DNA of 64,000 nucleotides from JAIBAJ01 sp965284645 (GCA_965284645.1 OZ260106.1:2356001-2420000), one strand, 5' to 3'; counted from the stretch's first letter, positions 16,255-26,612 are shown. The notes: generated by a model from the sequence alone, not told the origin. Program-made: numbers and translations.

Positions 16255-18738
16255 TTAGGAGGCCAATTTACCAGAATTGGCTTTCTCCATGATTTCGGCC
16301 ACTAAGTTAGCCAAGTCGTCCTTTTTAATTGGTTTATGCAAAATAGCATTCATTCCTGAAGACAAGGCTGAATTTCTGGCATTTTCAAAAACATCTGCGG
16401 AAACACCAAGGATGGGCAAATTGGATTTCGAACTGTTTTCAAGTTTTCGGATACGCCTAGTCGTTTCAAAACCATCCATTCCTGGCATATGGAAATCCAT
16501 TAAGATAAAAAGATATTGGTTTTTATCAATCAAATCCAATGCTTCTTGTCCACCCATGGCACATTCCACCTCATAGCCTAAACTCTTAAGCATTAAACCA
16601 ATTATTTTTTGGTTAACAGTATTATCATCTACACTAAGGACTTTCCTGTTTTTTGCCAAAGGCATAGTTAAAACCTTAGGTTTTTCTTCCATGATTTTTA
16701 CCTCTGGCACTGGAACAACCACCTTATTCGATTCAAAATCATTAAGTACCAAAATAAATTCAGAACCTTGCCCTATTACAGACTTGACTAAAATATCGCC
16801 ACTCATTAATTCCGCCAATTTTTTGGCAATGGGCAATCCTAGACCACTTCCACCAAAAATTCGGGTTATGTTTTCTTCGGCCTGGGTGAACTTTTCAAAA
16901 ATATATTTTTGTTTTTCAGGGGCAATTCCAATTCCAGAATCTTTTACTGAAAACAACAATTGTTTCCCATCTGGGCTATGGCAAATAGTAAATTTAATAT
17001 TTCCTTCGGTGGTAAATTTGATAGCGTTGTTAAGTAAATTCCCTAAAATTTGGAACATACGAACAGGATCTCCTTTAATCATTGCAGGAACCTTTTCATC
17101 AAGGTTTAATTCAAAGTGCAAGCCTTTTGCCTTAGATTGGATATAATAATTCCGGCTAAGTTCTTTGATCAAGGCATGGAGATTAAAATCGGTTTTTAAT
17201 AGAGAGAGTTTACCTGCTTCAATTTTGCTGTAATCTAAGATATCATTGATAATTACCATTAAATTATCAGCTGAAAACTTGATGCTTTGCACAAATTCTT
17301 TCTCTTTTTGTCCAAGGTTTTCGGCCATCAGAAGGTCGGTAAATCCAACAATACCATTCATAGGCGTTCGGATTTCATGACTCATATTGCTCAGGAAATC
17401 GGATTTGGCTTTTAAGGCATTTTCAGCACGGATATTGGCCAATTTAAGCTCTTTGTTTCTTTTCTTTTGTACTATGGTAAAGCGTAAACTAAAGGATGCG
17501 AAAATGGCTACAATTAACATTATTGCCAGCATTACACGCAACCTAAAGGATTGTTCCTTGATTTTTCCGTCTGCCTTGGTTTTGTCCATTTTGGCTTCAG
17601 AGATTTGTTTATCTAGTTTATGGATTTCATCTTGACTTGTAGCCAATTCGAATGCCTGCTGCATTTGTCTGACGAGAATATCATCCTTCATGTCAGCCAA
17701 CTTTTGATAATAAGAAAAGGCCAATTCGGAACGACCCGTATTTTTGAAAATATCAATTAAGTTGTTGTAAGCCGCACTGATTAATGGATCGGATTTAGCA
17801 ATTTTGGCATTATCGGTGGCTTGGTTTAATAAGCTTTCTGCTTTAGCAAATTCTTTTTTGTCTTTGTATATTTCGGCCCAACGAAGGTACATTTTTGCTA
17901 AGGGCGCATAGGCTCTTTCTTTTTCAAAATAGGCTTTGGAAAAGGCAAAGCATGAATCAGATTTTGGGTAATTCCCAGTCAGAGCATATAATTCACCTTT
18001 GATGGAGTATACATTGGCTAATTGAAGGGAATCACCAATTTTCAAGTTGTATTCACTGGCCTTGTTTAAACAAACTTCGGCAGAATCCGGAATATTTAAT
18101 CGAATGTAGTCGATTCCAATGGATTTGTAGGAATGGGCCATTAAGCTGTGGTCCTTTGAACCTTGCCTTAATTCTAACCCCATTTTGTGGTTTTCTAAGG
18201 CTGCTTTGTAGTTTTCATTTTGAAAATGAACCAATCCTTCGTTGTTTAAGGAAACGGCTAAGGAGAATCGATATTTCGGTGAGCTTTTTCCTAGTTTAAT
18301 ACCTTTTCTATAATATTCCAATGCCTTATTAAAGTCATTTATTTCAAAATAGCAGTTTCCTATATCATTGTACGTATATATTTCTGCATCAATATTTTTC
18401 ATTTCCTTGATAATGGCCAAGGAACGCATAAAATACTCTATAGAGAGGGAGTAGTTTCCGCTAGCTCTATAAATTTCACCCATATGGTGATACAATTGTT
18501 GAACTTCATTTTTATCATTTATTCGTTCTGCTAGGTCCAGGGCTTTAATTACATAACCATGAGCTTTAGCTGGATCCTTTAAAGCATAGTGATTATAAAG
18601 GTTTTTGAGTAGTTTGATATTCTCACGGATATCAGTTGGATTATGATTTTCAGTCAGCTCAGTATCCTCTTGGTCTCCTTGGCCAATAGCAAGCCAATTG
18701 GTGCATAAAAAAGAAGAAAAAAGTATAGGTTTTTTCAT
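16255..18738 (-). CDS. TPR-containing hybrid sensor histidine kinase
   Basis: An 827-residue membrane sensor. Order of parts: signal peptide (1-20), periplasmic TPR array (about 35-350, repeats such as IYTYNDIGNCYFEINDFNKA), coiled coil, one transmembrane helix (about 405-425), HisKA with SHEIRTPMNG (His about 454), HATPase_c with NLLNNAIKFT, DSGIGI and GGSGLGL, and a C-terminal receiver with DD, LMDFHMPGMDG (Asp about 748) and HKPIKK. All phosphorelay residues are present. No separate response regulator or HPt gene is nearby, so the output partner is unknown. It is followed after 11 bp by the GT9 gene. Confidence 0.95.
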   Translation of the reverse strand: MKKPILFSSFLCTNWLAIGQGDQEDTELTENHNPTDIRENIKLLKNLYNHYALKDPAKAHGYVIKALDLAERINDKNEVQQLYHHMGEIYRASGNYSLSIEYFMRSLAIIKEMKNIDAEIYTYNDIGNCYFEINDFNKALEYYRKGIKLGKSSPKYRFSLAVSLNNEGLVHFQNENYKAALENHKMGLELRQGSKDHSLMAHSYKSIGIDYIRLNIPDSAEVCLNKASEYNLKIGDSLQLANVYSIKGELYALTGNYPKSDSCFAFSKAYFEKERAYAPLAKMYLRWAEIYKDKKEFAKAESLLNQATDNAKIAKSDPLISAAYNNLIDIFKNTGRSELAFSYYQKLADMKDDILVRQMQQAFELATSQDEIHKLDKQISEAKMDKTKADGKIKEQSFRLRVMLAIMLIVAIFASFSLRFTIVQKKRNKELKLANIRAENALKAKSDFLSNMSHEIRTPMNGIVGFTDLLMAENLGQKEKEFVQSIKFSADNLMVIINDILDYSKIEAGKLSLLKTDFNLHALIKELSRNYYIQSKAKGLHFELNLDEKVPAMIKGDPVRMFQILGNLLNNAIKFTTEGNIKFTICHSPDGKQLLFSVKDSGIGIAPEKQKYIFEKFTQAEENITRIFGGSGLGLPIAKKLAELMSGDILVKSVIGQGSEFILVLNDFESNKVVVPVPEVKIMEEKPKVLTMPLAKNRKVLSVDDNTVNQKIIGLMLKSLGYEVECAMGGQEALDLIDKNQYLFILMDFHMPGMDGFETTRRIRKLENSSKSNLPILGVSADVFENARNSALSSGMNAILHKPIKKDDLANLVAEIMEKANSGKLAS

Positions 18739-18878
18739 TTAACAACAGCAATCAAGGGTTCTAACTTTTTTTTAACGGTTTTGTTTCATAAATGCCAGCT
18801 AAATCGATTAAACTACCTGTTTTTTAAGGTGCTTATCGTTTTTTTCGTTAAAAGTTCTGAATGGATTTGAACCAGCGT

Positions 18879-18907
18879 AAAATGGTAGTATTTTTAGAAA
18901 CCATTTT
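18879..18907. promoter_or_regulatory. Perfect 8-bp inverted repeat before the DUF218 gene
   Basis: AAAATGGT (18879-18886) and ACCATTTT (18900-18907) flank 13 bp, ending 12 bp before the ATG at 18920. It could be an operator or a 5' leader hairpin covering the start region; neither is proven. Confidence 0.4.
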
Positions 18908-18919
18908 AAACAACAAATT

Positions 18920-19573
18920 ATGTTAGCAAGGAAGTTTTACTTTTTACTTGCCCTAAGCTTGCTTTCCTTTAGCCTGACGGGCTGTTTTATAGCCACGTCC
19001 TATACCCATGCATCCTACAAAAGAGCAATGCCTCATGTTCCTTTTGATGCTGTAATTGTTCCAGGTGTTCCTTTCGGAGATTCGGCTACGAGCTCTGTTT
19101 TTAGAGCAAGAATTTTATGGGCTAAGTATTTATTTGATCAAAAATTAACCAAGAATATTATTTTTTCAGGAGCGGCAGTTTATAGTCCTTATGAAGAAGG
19201 AAAGATTATGAAAATGATTGCCGATAGTTTAGGTGTTCCATCCAAAAATACCTTTTCTGAAACGGTAGCTGAGCATAGTACCGAGAATGTCTACTATTCT
19301 TGGAAAATGGCTCAGAAATTAGGATTTGAGAATGTTGCCCTGGCCACAGATCCCTTTCAAACTATCATGGTTCAATCTTTTATAGAGAAATATTGCCCCG
19401 ATGTAAAAACAATACCTATTATATTTCAACGAATTGATATGGATTCAAAATCATGGCTTCCTAAAATAAATCCAGAATTAGCCCAAAAGGAAGGCTTTGT
19501 CAATTTGGAACATAGGGAATCCTTTTGGGAGAGGTTTAAAGGTACGAGAGGAAAGAAAATTAAGTTTGATTAG
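18920..19573 (+). CDS. DUF218 (YdcF/SanA-like) lipoprotein
   Basis: A 217-residue envelope protein with a lipoprotein-type signal (LSLLSFSLTGC, Cys22) and a DUF218 domain: FDAVIVPGVPFG, NIIFSGAAVYSPYEEGKIMKM, TFSETVAEHSTENVYYSWKMA and VALATDPFQTIM. E. coli SanA and ElyC of this fold act in envelope integrity; the reaction is not established. Its 3' end overlaps the convergent aminopeptidase gene by 4 bp. Confidence 0.88.
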   Translation: MLARKFYFLLALSLLSFSLTGCFIATSYTHASYKRAMPHVPFDAVIVPGVPFGDSATSSVFRARILWAKYLFDQKLTKNIIFSGAAVYSPYEEGKIMKMIADSLGVPSKNTFSETVAEHSTENVYYSWKMAQKLGFENVALATDPFQTIMVQSFIEKYCPDVKTIPIIFQRIDMDSKSWLPKINPELAQKEGFVNLEHRESFWERFKGTRGKKIKFD

Positions 19574-20595
19574 TTTGAATGGCTCTTAATTTTTTCAATA
19601 TACAGTCTTAGGTTACCGTGATAATTTTTATGGTAATCTTTTTCCAAACTATCTTGAAGTTTTCCATATCTCGAAAAACCCATGATGTAGTCATTTCCTT
19701 CTAAATACAAGTACTTTCCACTTTTAATGTAATTTGTTTTTTCGTTTTTTGAAATAGGGAGTTGAAAAAGTCCCTTATAGATATTTCGAAAGACCTTTCT
19801 TTTTTCTTTTTCTAAATTTTGCCTTTCAATTGTTTGATAAATGTTTGCTAAAGAATCTTTATAGCTCATATAATAGGTGTTCACCACTTTTTCGGCATAT
19901 AAAGTTTCTTTGAATTTATTAAGATTTAGGGTATCATTTTTAAACTTGAAATAGGCAATTGCTCCTTTGTTTCCGATAAAGTCTGCTAGGTTTTCGCTGT
20001 AGTCAACATCTGAACCAAGGTAAACAGTTCCATGTACCATTTCATGAAGAATTAAGGCAACCAAACTGCCATCTTCTTTGTTAAGCATACTTGAAAGAAT
20101 AGGGTCGCGAAACCAACCTAAGGTACTCCAACCGGAAACCTTGCCAATTCCTGTTTCCCAACCTTCCATTTGTAATTGAATAGCCTCTTTCTTGGCTTCC
20201 TCCCAAGTAAAGAAACCTTTATAGCTTAGGTTGCCGATAAATGGAAATTTCCATTTTTTTTCCTCAAAGGAATAAGGTTTACATCCTGTAACAACCCAAA
20301 CTAAGGGTTTACCTTTTTGATCAAAAATATTTTCGAAATTTCCATTGTCTATCAAACCTAATTGAGAAACGCCGAATTTTTTAACATCTTCAATGAGCTT
20401 TATTTTTCTTTTTTGGTCCGCAGTCCATTGTGGGGAAGAAAGGACTTTTTCGTTTGATTCAGCAAGTAGGAGAATTCTGAATTGTCCATAAGCGGATTGA
20501 AGGCCATATCCAATTAAGGATCCATAACTAGCCCAAATAAAAAGAAAAATCCCAAATCCAAAACCTAAAAAGAGTCTGAATTTGGGATTCTTCAT
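19570..20595 (-). CDS. Predicted zinc aminopeptidase (COG4324-like)
   Basis: A 341-residue protein with an N-terminal membrane anchor or signal (residues 5-28) and a metallopeptidase site HEMVHGTVYLGSDVDYSENLADFIG: HEXXH at about residue 185 plus a downstream Glu in the ENLADF motif. This matches the putative aminopeptidase family (Pfam Aminopep). It probably works in the periplasm, attached to the inner membrane. It lies just downstream of the collagen-like protein gene on the same strand (12 bp). Confidence 0.88.
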   Translation of the reverse strand: MKNPKFRLFLGFGFGIFLFIWASYGSLIGYGLQSAYGQFRILLLAESNEKVLSSPQWTADQKRKIKLIEDVKKFGVSQLGLIDNGNFENIFDQKGKPLVWVVTGCKPYSFEEKKWKFPFIGNLSYKGFFTWEEAKKEAIQLQMEGWETGIGKVSGWSTLGWFRDPILSSMLNKEDGSLVALILHEMVHGTVYLGSDVDYSENLADFIGNKGAIAYFKFKNDTLNLNKFKETLYAEKVVNTYYMSYKDSLANIYQTIERQNLEKEKRKVFRNIYKGLFQLPISKNEKTNYIKSGKYLYLEGNDYIMGFSRYGKLQDSLEKDYHKNYHGNLRLYIEKIKSHSN

Positions 20596-20607
20596 ATGAA
20601 TTTCTAA

Positions 20608-23600
20608 TTAATCAGCTTTTGAAACCTTATAATTAATTTGAACATCTTTAAGGCGATAGGTTGAATTAAATAATGCTGAAGTAACAGAAGGAATTGAAAC
20701 GACAACATAATAAGAAAAACTGGCATTGTTTATAGTTTCACCGGTTGGCGCAAGCGTTAATGCTTGAACTCCAGAACTTACGGAAGAGGTAGCAGAGGCA
20801 ATAACTGTTGGTGCCACACCATTTGAATTATAAGGCATCTTCTCGAAAGAAACACTAATATTCGAATTGCCTAAATCATACACATTAAAGGTTAAATTTG
20901 TTATGGATGCTCCATCAGGCAATCGTACAGGAGCTACTGCTCGTCTAAAAGATGAAGCTGTAATTGATCCCGAAAAGTATAAATAGGGTTCAGAGATAGT
21001 GCTAAACAAGTAATTATACATTTCTACGCCATCATTGGTGGGAATATCACCTCCAACCCTTTTTACGAAGTCATAAGGATTTAAAGTTAAATACCTTGTT
21101 TGTACTGTTGTATAGCTATATTCACCTCCTGTTTTAAAACCTTGGCTTCCTGTTATTGTATTTGTACCTAAAACATCTCCTTCTACATATAATTTATAAG
21201 AAGCTTCGCTTGTTCCAATTGAAACATTCCCATTGAACAATGCATTTCCGCCATTGACATGCAATTTGGTTAAAGGTGCAGTGGTTCCAATTCCAACATT
21301 GCCAGCTGGTGAAATAGTTAACCTTGGTGTTGCTTGAATGGTAAGGTGAAGCGCTCCAGCTGTATTTCCTGCACCAGTTCCGAAGTCAATATCTCTTGGA
21401 GAAACTGAAGAAGCAAAGGAACCTAAATATCCATTATACACACCATCTTCGAATAAACCAATATAGCCATTTGTCCCCATGTCAAAAATGGAAGTTAAAG
21501 CTGTGGAAGATTTTACATGAAGTTTTGCGGAAGTAGTCGTTGTGCCTATTCCGATATTGGTGCCATTGTCATAAATATTACTATCCTCTAATTTAAATGC
21601 AGTGGAATTCCATCTTGGTACATACTTATTGGATAACGCACCTACACGTGGATCCGTTTCACCATTTGAAATTGCTGCTGATAGGCTAATCCATTCAGGA
21701 CGGCTATTCAGTGAATTCCATCCCATGTAATAATCTGCTGCACCGTTCGTGCCATTAAGTGTAATATCTCCTGAAATGCTCGCTCCAGAGGCAACTTTAA
21801 AACTACCATTTACATCTAATCTGGCTTGAGGAAATGTAGTTCCAACACCAACATTAGTGCCATCATAATACATGGAGGTATTGCCAAGTTCGCCTGCATC
21901 ATCAAACCAAAAAGGCATCATACCGTCTGTAAGTGAACCAACGCGTGGATCGGCTTCATCACTCCATTTTAAATATCCATTTGCATCGGCACGTAAAATT
22001 TGGTCTGTTGCACCGTAACCATTGGACGTTACAATAACCGAACTATTTAATATTGTTTCTGAATTATCCGCAAATTTTATTTTTCCATATTGAGGACCTA
22101 ATTCTACATCATAATAGGTTGGTGTTCCATTCACTCCTACCAATGTGTTTCCAGAAGGACCTTGAATTACTGTTATAGAATTATCAATGACCCATTGAGA
22201 ACCATCCCAATGAGGCGTTTGTCCGTTGGCGGTTCCATTTGCAAAAGAGCCTGTTGCACCAGTTGCGCCAGTGGCTCCAGTTGCACCAGTCGAACCAGCA
22301 GCACCTGTTGCACCAGTAGCTCCATTCGTTCCGTTTGTGCCAGCTGTACCAGTTGCACCTGTAGCTCCAGTTGCACCAGTTGCGCCATTCGTACCGTTTG
22401 TGCCAGCTGTACCAGTTGCACCTGTAGCTCCAGTTGCACCTGTTGCGCCATTCGTACCGTTTGTGCCAGCTGCACCAGTTGCACCTGTAGCTCCAGTTGC
22501 ACCAGTTGCGCCATTAGTACCGTTTGTGCCAGCTGTACCAGTTGCACCTGTAGCACCTGTAGCTCCATTGGAACCATTCGTACCAGCAGCACCTGTTGCG
22601 CCAGTTGGGCCTGTTGCACCGGTAGCTCCATTAGTTCCGTTTGTGCCAGCTGCACCTGTGGCACCTGTTGGGCCTGTAGCACCAGTAGCTCCATTTGTAC
22701 CGTTTGTGCCAGCTGTACCAGTTGCACCTGTAGCTCCAGTTGCACCTGTTGCTCCATTAGTACCGTTTGTGCCAGCTGCACCTGTTGCACCTGTAGCACC
22801 TGTTGCACCTGTTGCACCTGTAGCACCTGTAGCTCCATTAGTACCGTTTATGCCTGCTGTACCAGTAGCACCTGTAGCACCAGTTGCACCAGTTGCACCA
22901 GTTGCTCCATTGGTACCGTTTGTACCAGCCGCACCTGTAGCACCTGTAGCACCAGTTGCGCCATTGGTACCGTTTGTACCTGCTGCACCTGTAGCACCTG
23001 TAGCACCTGTAGCACCTGTAGCACCAGTTGCTCCATTGGTACCGTTTGTACCAGCCGCACCTGTAACACCTGTAGCACCTGTAGCACCAGTTGCTCCATT
23101 AGTGCCGTTTGTGCCAGCTGCACCAGTAGCACCTGTTGCACCAGTTGCTCCATTGGTACCGTTTGTACCAGCCGCACCTGTAGCACCTGTAGCACCAGTT
23201 GCTCCATTGGTACCGTTTGTACCAGCCGCACCTGTAGCACCTGTAGCACCAGTTGCTCCATTAGTGCCGTTTGTGCCAGCTGCACCTGTAGCACCTGTAG
23301 CACCTGTAGCACCAGTTGCTCCATTGGTACCGTTTGTACCAGCAGCACCTGTAGCACCTGTAGCACCTGTTGCTCCATTGGTACCGTTTGTACCAGCCGC
23401 ACCTGTAGCACCTGTAGCACCTGTAGCACCAGTTGCTCCATTGGTACCGTTTGTACCAGCCGCACCTGTAACACCTGTAGCACCTGTAGCACCAGTTGCT
23501 CCATTGGTACCGTTTGTACCAGCCGGACCTGTAACACCTGTAGCACCTGTAGCACCAGTTGCTCCATTAGTGCCGTTTGTGCCAGCTGCACCTGTTGCAC

Positions 23601-24450
23601 CCGTAGCACCTGTTAATCCTGTTAATCCTGTTGGCCCCGTTGCGCCCGCAGCACCATTGGCTCCAGTAGCACCTGTTAATCCTGTTGGACCTGTTGCACC
23701 CGCAGCACCATTGGCCCCGGTAGCACCTGTTAATCCTGTTGGGCCTGTTGCCCCCGCAGCACCATTGGCCCCAGTAGCACCTGTTAATCCTGTTGGCCCT
23801 GTTGCACCCGCAGCACCATTGGCGCCTGTTGCACCTGTTAATCCTGTTGGCCCCGTTGCACCAGCAGCACCATTGGCGCCTGTTGCACCTGTAAGTCCGG
23901 TTGGTCCTGTTACACCATTAGCACCAGTTGCACCTGTTAATCCTGTTGGACCGGTTACTCCATCGGCACCAGTTGCACCTGTTAATCCAGTTGGACCTGT
24001 AATACCATCAGCCCCAGTTGCCCCAGTTGCCCCAGGGTTTCCTGGATTTCCAGAATTAACAGAATATAAAGCAAAAGGAACAGATAATAATTCGGTTGTT
24101 CCTACTGTTTGAAAGTTAGTTCCACCAGTTGCATCCGCCTCAACTTCTACATAAATATCTGTACTTCCCCAAGAAATACTATTGTAGTTGCCTGAAACAG
24201 GGCTACCATTTCCAATTTTTACATTAAAAAGTCCCACGTTGTTGGTAGCAGTGCTTTGGGTTTCTTGATAAATGACTGTTCCTACTGGCGAAGCTTGGCG
24301 TAGGCTAATACGCAAGTTTACAGCTTGGTTTTGCTGAACTATACCGGCATTATTTCTAAGAACTCCTTGGTAACTGATAAACCTGGACTGTGAAAATCCA
24401 TAGAATGCCAAGCATACCGTAAAAACGAGGGTGGAAAGGACTCTTTTCAT
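20608..24450 (-). CDS. Collagen-like Gly-X-Y repeat surface protein
   Basis: About 1280 residues. Parts: signal peptide MKRVLSTLVFTVCLAFYGFSQ, a beta-rich N-domain common in Bacteroidota tail-fibre-like proteins (FISYQGVLRNNAGIVQQNQ), about 600 residues of uninterrupted Gly-X-Y (roughly 24040 down to 22230), then a C-domain with repeated NVGIGTTxPxxKLHV trimeric-fibre motifs. The Gly-X-Y units follow an 18-residue (54-bp) period, with GATGATGATGAAGTNGTN-like and GPTGLTGATGANGAAGAT-like variants. Thr and Ala dominate, Pro is rare. An alternative start at 24486 (ATGA overlap with the upstream stop) adds 12 residues. It is likely a trimeric secreted or surface fibre. Confidence 0.88.
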   Translation of the reverse strand: MKRVLSTLVFTVCLAFYGFSQSRFISYQGVLRNNAGIVQQNQAVNLRISLRQASPVGTVIYQETQSTATNNVGLFNVKIGNGSPVSGNYNSISWGSTDIYVEVEADATGGTNFQTVGTTELLSVPFALYSVNSGNPGNPGATGATGADGITGPTGLTGATGADGVTGPTGLTGATGANGVTGPTGLTGATGANGAAGATGPTGLTGATGANGAAGATGPTGLTGATGANGAAGATGPTGLTGATGANGAAGATGPTGLTGATGANGAAGATGPTGLTGLTGATGATGAAGTNGTNGATGATGATGVTGPAGTNGTNGATGATGATGVTGAAGTNGTNGATGATGATGATGAAGTNGTNGATGATGATGAAGTNGTNGATGATGATGATGAAGTNGTNGATGATGATGAAGTNGTNGATGATGATGAAGTNGTNGATGATGATGAAGTNGTNGATGATGATGVTGAAGTNGTNGATGATGATGATGATGAAGTNGTNGATGATGATGAAGTNGTNGATGATGATGATGATGTAGINGTNGATGATGATGATGATGATGAAGTNGTNGATGATGATGATGTAGTNGTNGATGATGPTGATGAAGTNGTNGATGATGPTGATGAAGTNGSNGATGATGATGTAGTNGTNGATGATGATGATGAAGTNGTNGATGATGATGATGTAGTNGTNGATGATGATGATGTAGTNGTNGATGATGAAGSTGATGATGATGATGSFANGTANGQTPHWDGSQWVIDNSITVIQGPSGNTLVGVNGTPTYYDVELGPQYGKIKFADNSETILNSSVIVTSNGYGATDQILRADANGYLKWSDEADPRVGSLTDGMMPFWFDDAGELGNTSMYYDGTNVGVGTTFPQARLDVNGSFKVASGASISGDITLNGTNGAADYYMGWNSLNSRPEWISLSAAISNGETDPRVGALSNKYVPRWNSTAFKLEDSNIYDNGTNIGIGTTTTSAKLHVKSSTALTSIFDMGTNGYIGLFEDGVYNGYLGSFASSVSPRDIDFGTGAGNTAGALHLTIQATPRLTISPAGNVGIGTTAPLTKLHVNGGNALFNGNVSIGTSEASYKLYVEGDVLGTNTITGSQGFKTGGEYSYTTVQTRYLTLNPYDFVKRVGGDIPTNDGVEMYNYLFSTISEPYLYFSGSITASSFRRAVAPVRLPDGASITNLTFNVYDLGNSNISVSFEKMPYNSNGVAPTVIASATSSVSSGVQALTLAPTGETINNASFSYYVVVSIPSVTSALFNSTYRLKDVQINYKVSKAD

Positions 24451-24482
24451 GGTTAGGCTATGTGTAGTAAGTATATTCATGA

Positions 24483-26228
24483 TCATTCGAAAACAATTTT
24501 GTTAAAGTACTTATGCCCGTTTCTTTCTATTTCCAGCAAATACATACCAGGTACAAGCTGTTCGGGGCTTAGAATAAGTTCAGATTTATTAAATTCCTTG
24601 AGATGGAGGATAAGTTTACCTGCCACATCTTGTATTTTTATTTCAGCTGGTTTGAACTGAGCATTTCTTATTTGTATGGTCATGTATTCGTCAGCAGGAT
24701 TTGGAAAAATACTAACCCAATTGGCTAAATCGTCTTCATCAATTCCTTCTGGAGTAGGATTATTGTCCATGTAGATTCCAGGTCCAACATCATTTCCTGC
24801 TGCATTAATTGTATCAATCCAAAAATTCAATTGTCCTTCTACTGAATCTGAAAAAGTCAAACAAGGTGTGTAAGTTTGTTCATCTGGATTTCCAATATTC
24901 CCTAAGTTAAAATGGTTTAATCCAGCATAGTTAACATAAATTCGGTAGCATTCTCCGTTTCCAACAGGTAAATCTACAAATTCATAATAACCACTTGTAT
25001 CAGTTTGAGTATAGTCAATTAGAATTCGAGAAGGAACAGAATCTTTTTCAACCACCACATCAATCAAAGGAATAGGATCATTGTTTGTTTCTGTTTTACA
25101 AGTTGCGCAATCCCAGCGAATATAACCCCAAAGTCTACCTGGACCCGTTCTGTTTGGCTTTTCTACCATAGGGAAGTTTAGAGTAGTGGTGTCTCCACAA
25201 TTAGAAAAAACCGAATCAGCTACTTGCCATTGATAAACTGGAACAGTATCATAATCAAAATAGGTACAAGCCGCATTCGGTATATTCTGCAAATTTCTCG
25301 GTCGGGCTAGAAGATAATAAAAAACATCGTCTTGGTTACCTTGGATTCTATACCGTCCATTGGCATCTGTAAAGGCTGTGCGTGGGAAATTTAAGGTATC
25401 AATATTTGGAATTAAATCATAATTCTCTAAGGCTCCTAATGCATAATCTGTAGGGAATAAAAATACTTCTACATCTCCCGCACCTACTGGATTACCTTCA
25501 TAAGTGATGGTGCCTTCAAACCATCCTCCGGTTGTACTAACTTCTAAGTTTTGGTTTCCTAAGGCAAAACAACCATGGTAGTCAGTTACGGTGACTAAGT
25601 AAGAGAAGGTGTTGATAGGATAAAAGATAGGTGTTGGAGTATTAGGGTCGCCTAAGATGTCGGATGCATTGGACCAATCATAAGTGTAAGGTTCAGTTCC
25701 TCCATTCACCACCATGTTGAATTGAGCAATTCCATCCAAACAAGCAGATAATGATTCAGGATATGTCGCTGAAATAACGGTCAAGATTTCAGGTTGTAGA
25801 ATTTCAAAAGAAGTGTCAGATTGAATTCCAAAGGCATCAGTAACCGTAACTTGGTATATGCCAGCATTCAATCCATACACTGAATCAGTATCAGATTGAC
25901 CACTGCTCCATTGGATGGTATAATTAGGTGAACCTCCTAGGATGGTCAAACCCGCTGCCCCTGTTTGAGTGCCAAAACAATCCGCGCTATCGGTTGTTAC
26001 GGATAATGGAAAAGTACTTAATCCTTGCTGAAATCCTCCATTTATTAATACAGAGGTGTTTTGAACATCTGAAAAGAAGGATTGTCCAATGCTAAAGCTA
26101 ATATTGTTAGTGCCATTGCCAATGACTCCTCCACCTGAATTAAAATCCTGCTGGAGAATCTGTTGGCTAAATCCTTTAAGGATTAGCAACGGAAACATCA
26201 GAATAAGTAAAAGTAGTCTCAAAGTCAA
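24483..26228 (-). CDS. T9SS-exported protein with SprB-like repeat and type A sorting domain
   Basis: About 580 residues: a signal peptide (LRLLLLILMFPLLILKGFSQ), a conserved N-region with GNGTNNISFSIGQSFFSD, SprB-like repeats (GSPNYTIQWSSGQSDTDSV...GIYQVTVTDAFG and EPYTYDWSNASD), two carboxypeptidase-like beta domains (NGRYRIQGNQDD; GYYEFVDLPVGNGECY) and a C-terminal type A sorting domain (VSIFPNPADEYMTIQI...VPGMYLLEIE). It should be exported by the T9SS and attached to the cell surface. The frame opens at a TTG at 26288; the TTG at 26228 is preferred because a promoter-like CACTTTTG lies at 26245-26252. The stop overlaps the next ORF's first ATG (ATGA). Confidence 0.88.
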   Translation of the reverse strand: MTLRLLLLILMFPLLILKGFSQQILQQDFNSGGGVIGNGTNNISFSIGQSFFSDVQNTSVLINGGFQQGLSTFPLSVTTDSADCFGTQTGAAGLTILGGSPNYTIQWSSGQSDTDSVYGLNAGIYQVTVTDAFGIQSDTSFEILQPEILTVISATYPESLSACLDGIAQFNMVVNGGTEPYTYDWSNASDILGDPNTPTPIFYPINTFSYLVTVTDYHGCFALGNQNLEVSTTGGWFEGTITYEGNPVGAGDVEVFLFPTDYALGALENYDLIPNIDTLNFPRTAFTDANGRYRIQGNQDDVFYYLLARPRNLQNIPNAACTYFDYDTVPVYQWQVADSVFSNCGDTTTLNFPMVEKPNRTGPGRLWGYIRWDCATCKTETNNDPIPLIDVVVEKDSVPSRILIDYTQTDTSGYYEFVDLPVGNGECYRIYVNYAGLNHFNLGNIGNPDEQTYTPCLTFSDSVEGQLNFWIDTINAAGNDVGPGIYMDNNPTPEGIDEDDLANWVSIFPNPADEYMTIQIRNAQFKPAEIKIQDVAGKLILHLKEFNKSELILSPEQLVPGMYLLEIERNGHKYFNKIVFE

Positions 26229-26434
26229 TTTTGGGTTAAGCGAACAAAAGTGTATAAACTTTTGCAAATTTGGGCAATAAAACGACAAAAAAGTGCAATT
26301 GGGTTGTGTAGATGGTCGAAAAACAGGGTATTAAGTTTTCAACAAATTCCTAACGATTGTTAATTTATTGAAATACAATAAGTTAAATAAAGTTGAATTG
26401 AAGAAAAAAATGTCTTAAAAGAGGAATTATAAAA

Positions 26435-26611
26435 TTATGTCAGATTTTTTTGAATTGAGCCATAGTTTTTAGGGTTTGGACTTTCTAAATAGCCATGGTG
26501 TTTGTTTTTTCCCCAAGTTGGGCAATCGCATTTTTTGCTTTTACATGAAAAGAGGCCTAAAATGCAAACTGAAAGTAGCAAGGCAACTGAGCTGTTTTTT
26601 TTAGCCTTCAT
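26435..26611 (-). CDS. Small Cys-rich lipoprotein
   Basis: A 58-residue protein: MKAKKNSSVALLLSVCILGL is a signal peptide with lipobox LFSC, followed by KSKKCDCPTWGKN. The mature part has two further Cys and is otherwise polar, so it is probably a membrane-anchored short peptide. The start at 26611 is two bases after the ALDH-like stop, so the genes are co-transcribed. The family is known to me only as a Bacteroidota hypothetical; no function is proposed. Confidence 0.7.
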   Translation of the reverse strand: MKAKKNSSVALLLSVCILGLFSCKSKKCDCPTWGKNKHHGYLESPNPKNYGSIQKNLT

Positions 26612-26612
26612 T

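Noticed and set aside
22226..24112. Long + strand frames opposite the collagen-like gene (up to 628 codons, VAPVAPV- or Cys/Ser/Thr-rich).
   Set aside because: They are mirror images of the Gly-X-Y repeat on the other strand; they have no signal, promoter or domain, and the minus-strand frame has clear N- and C-terminal domains.
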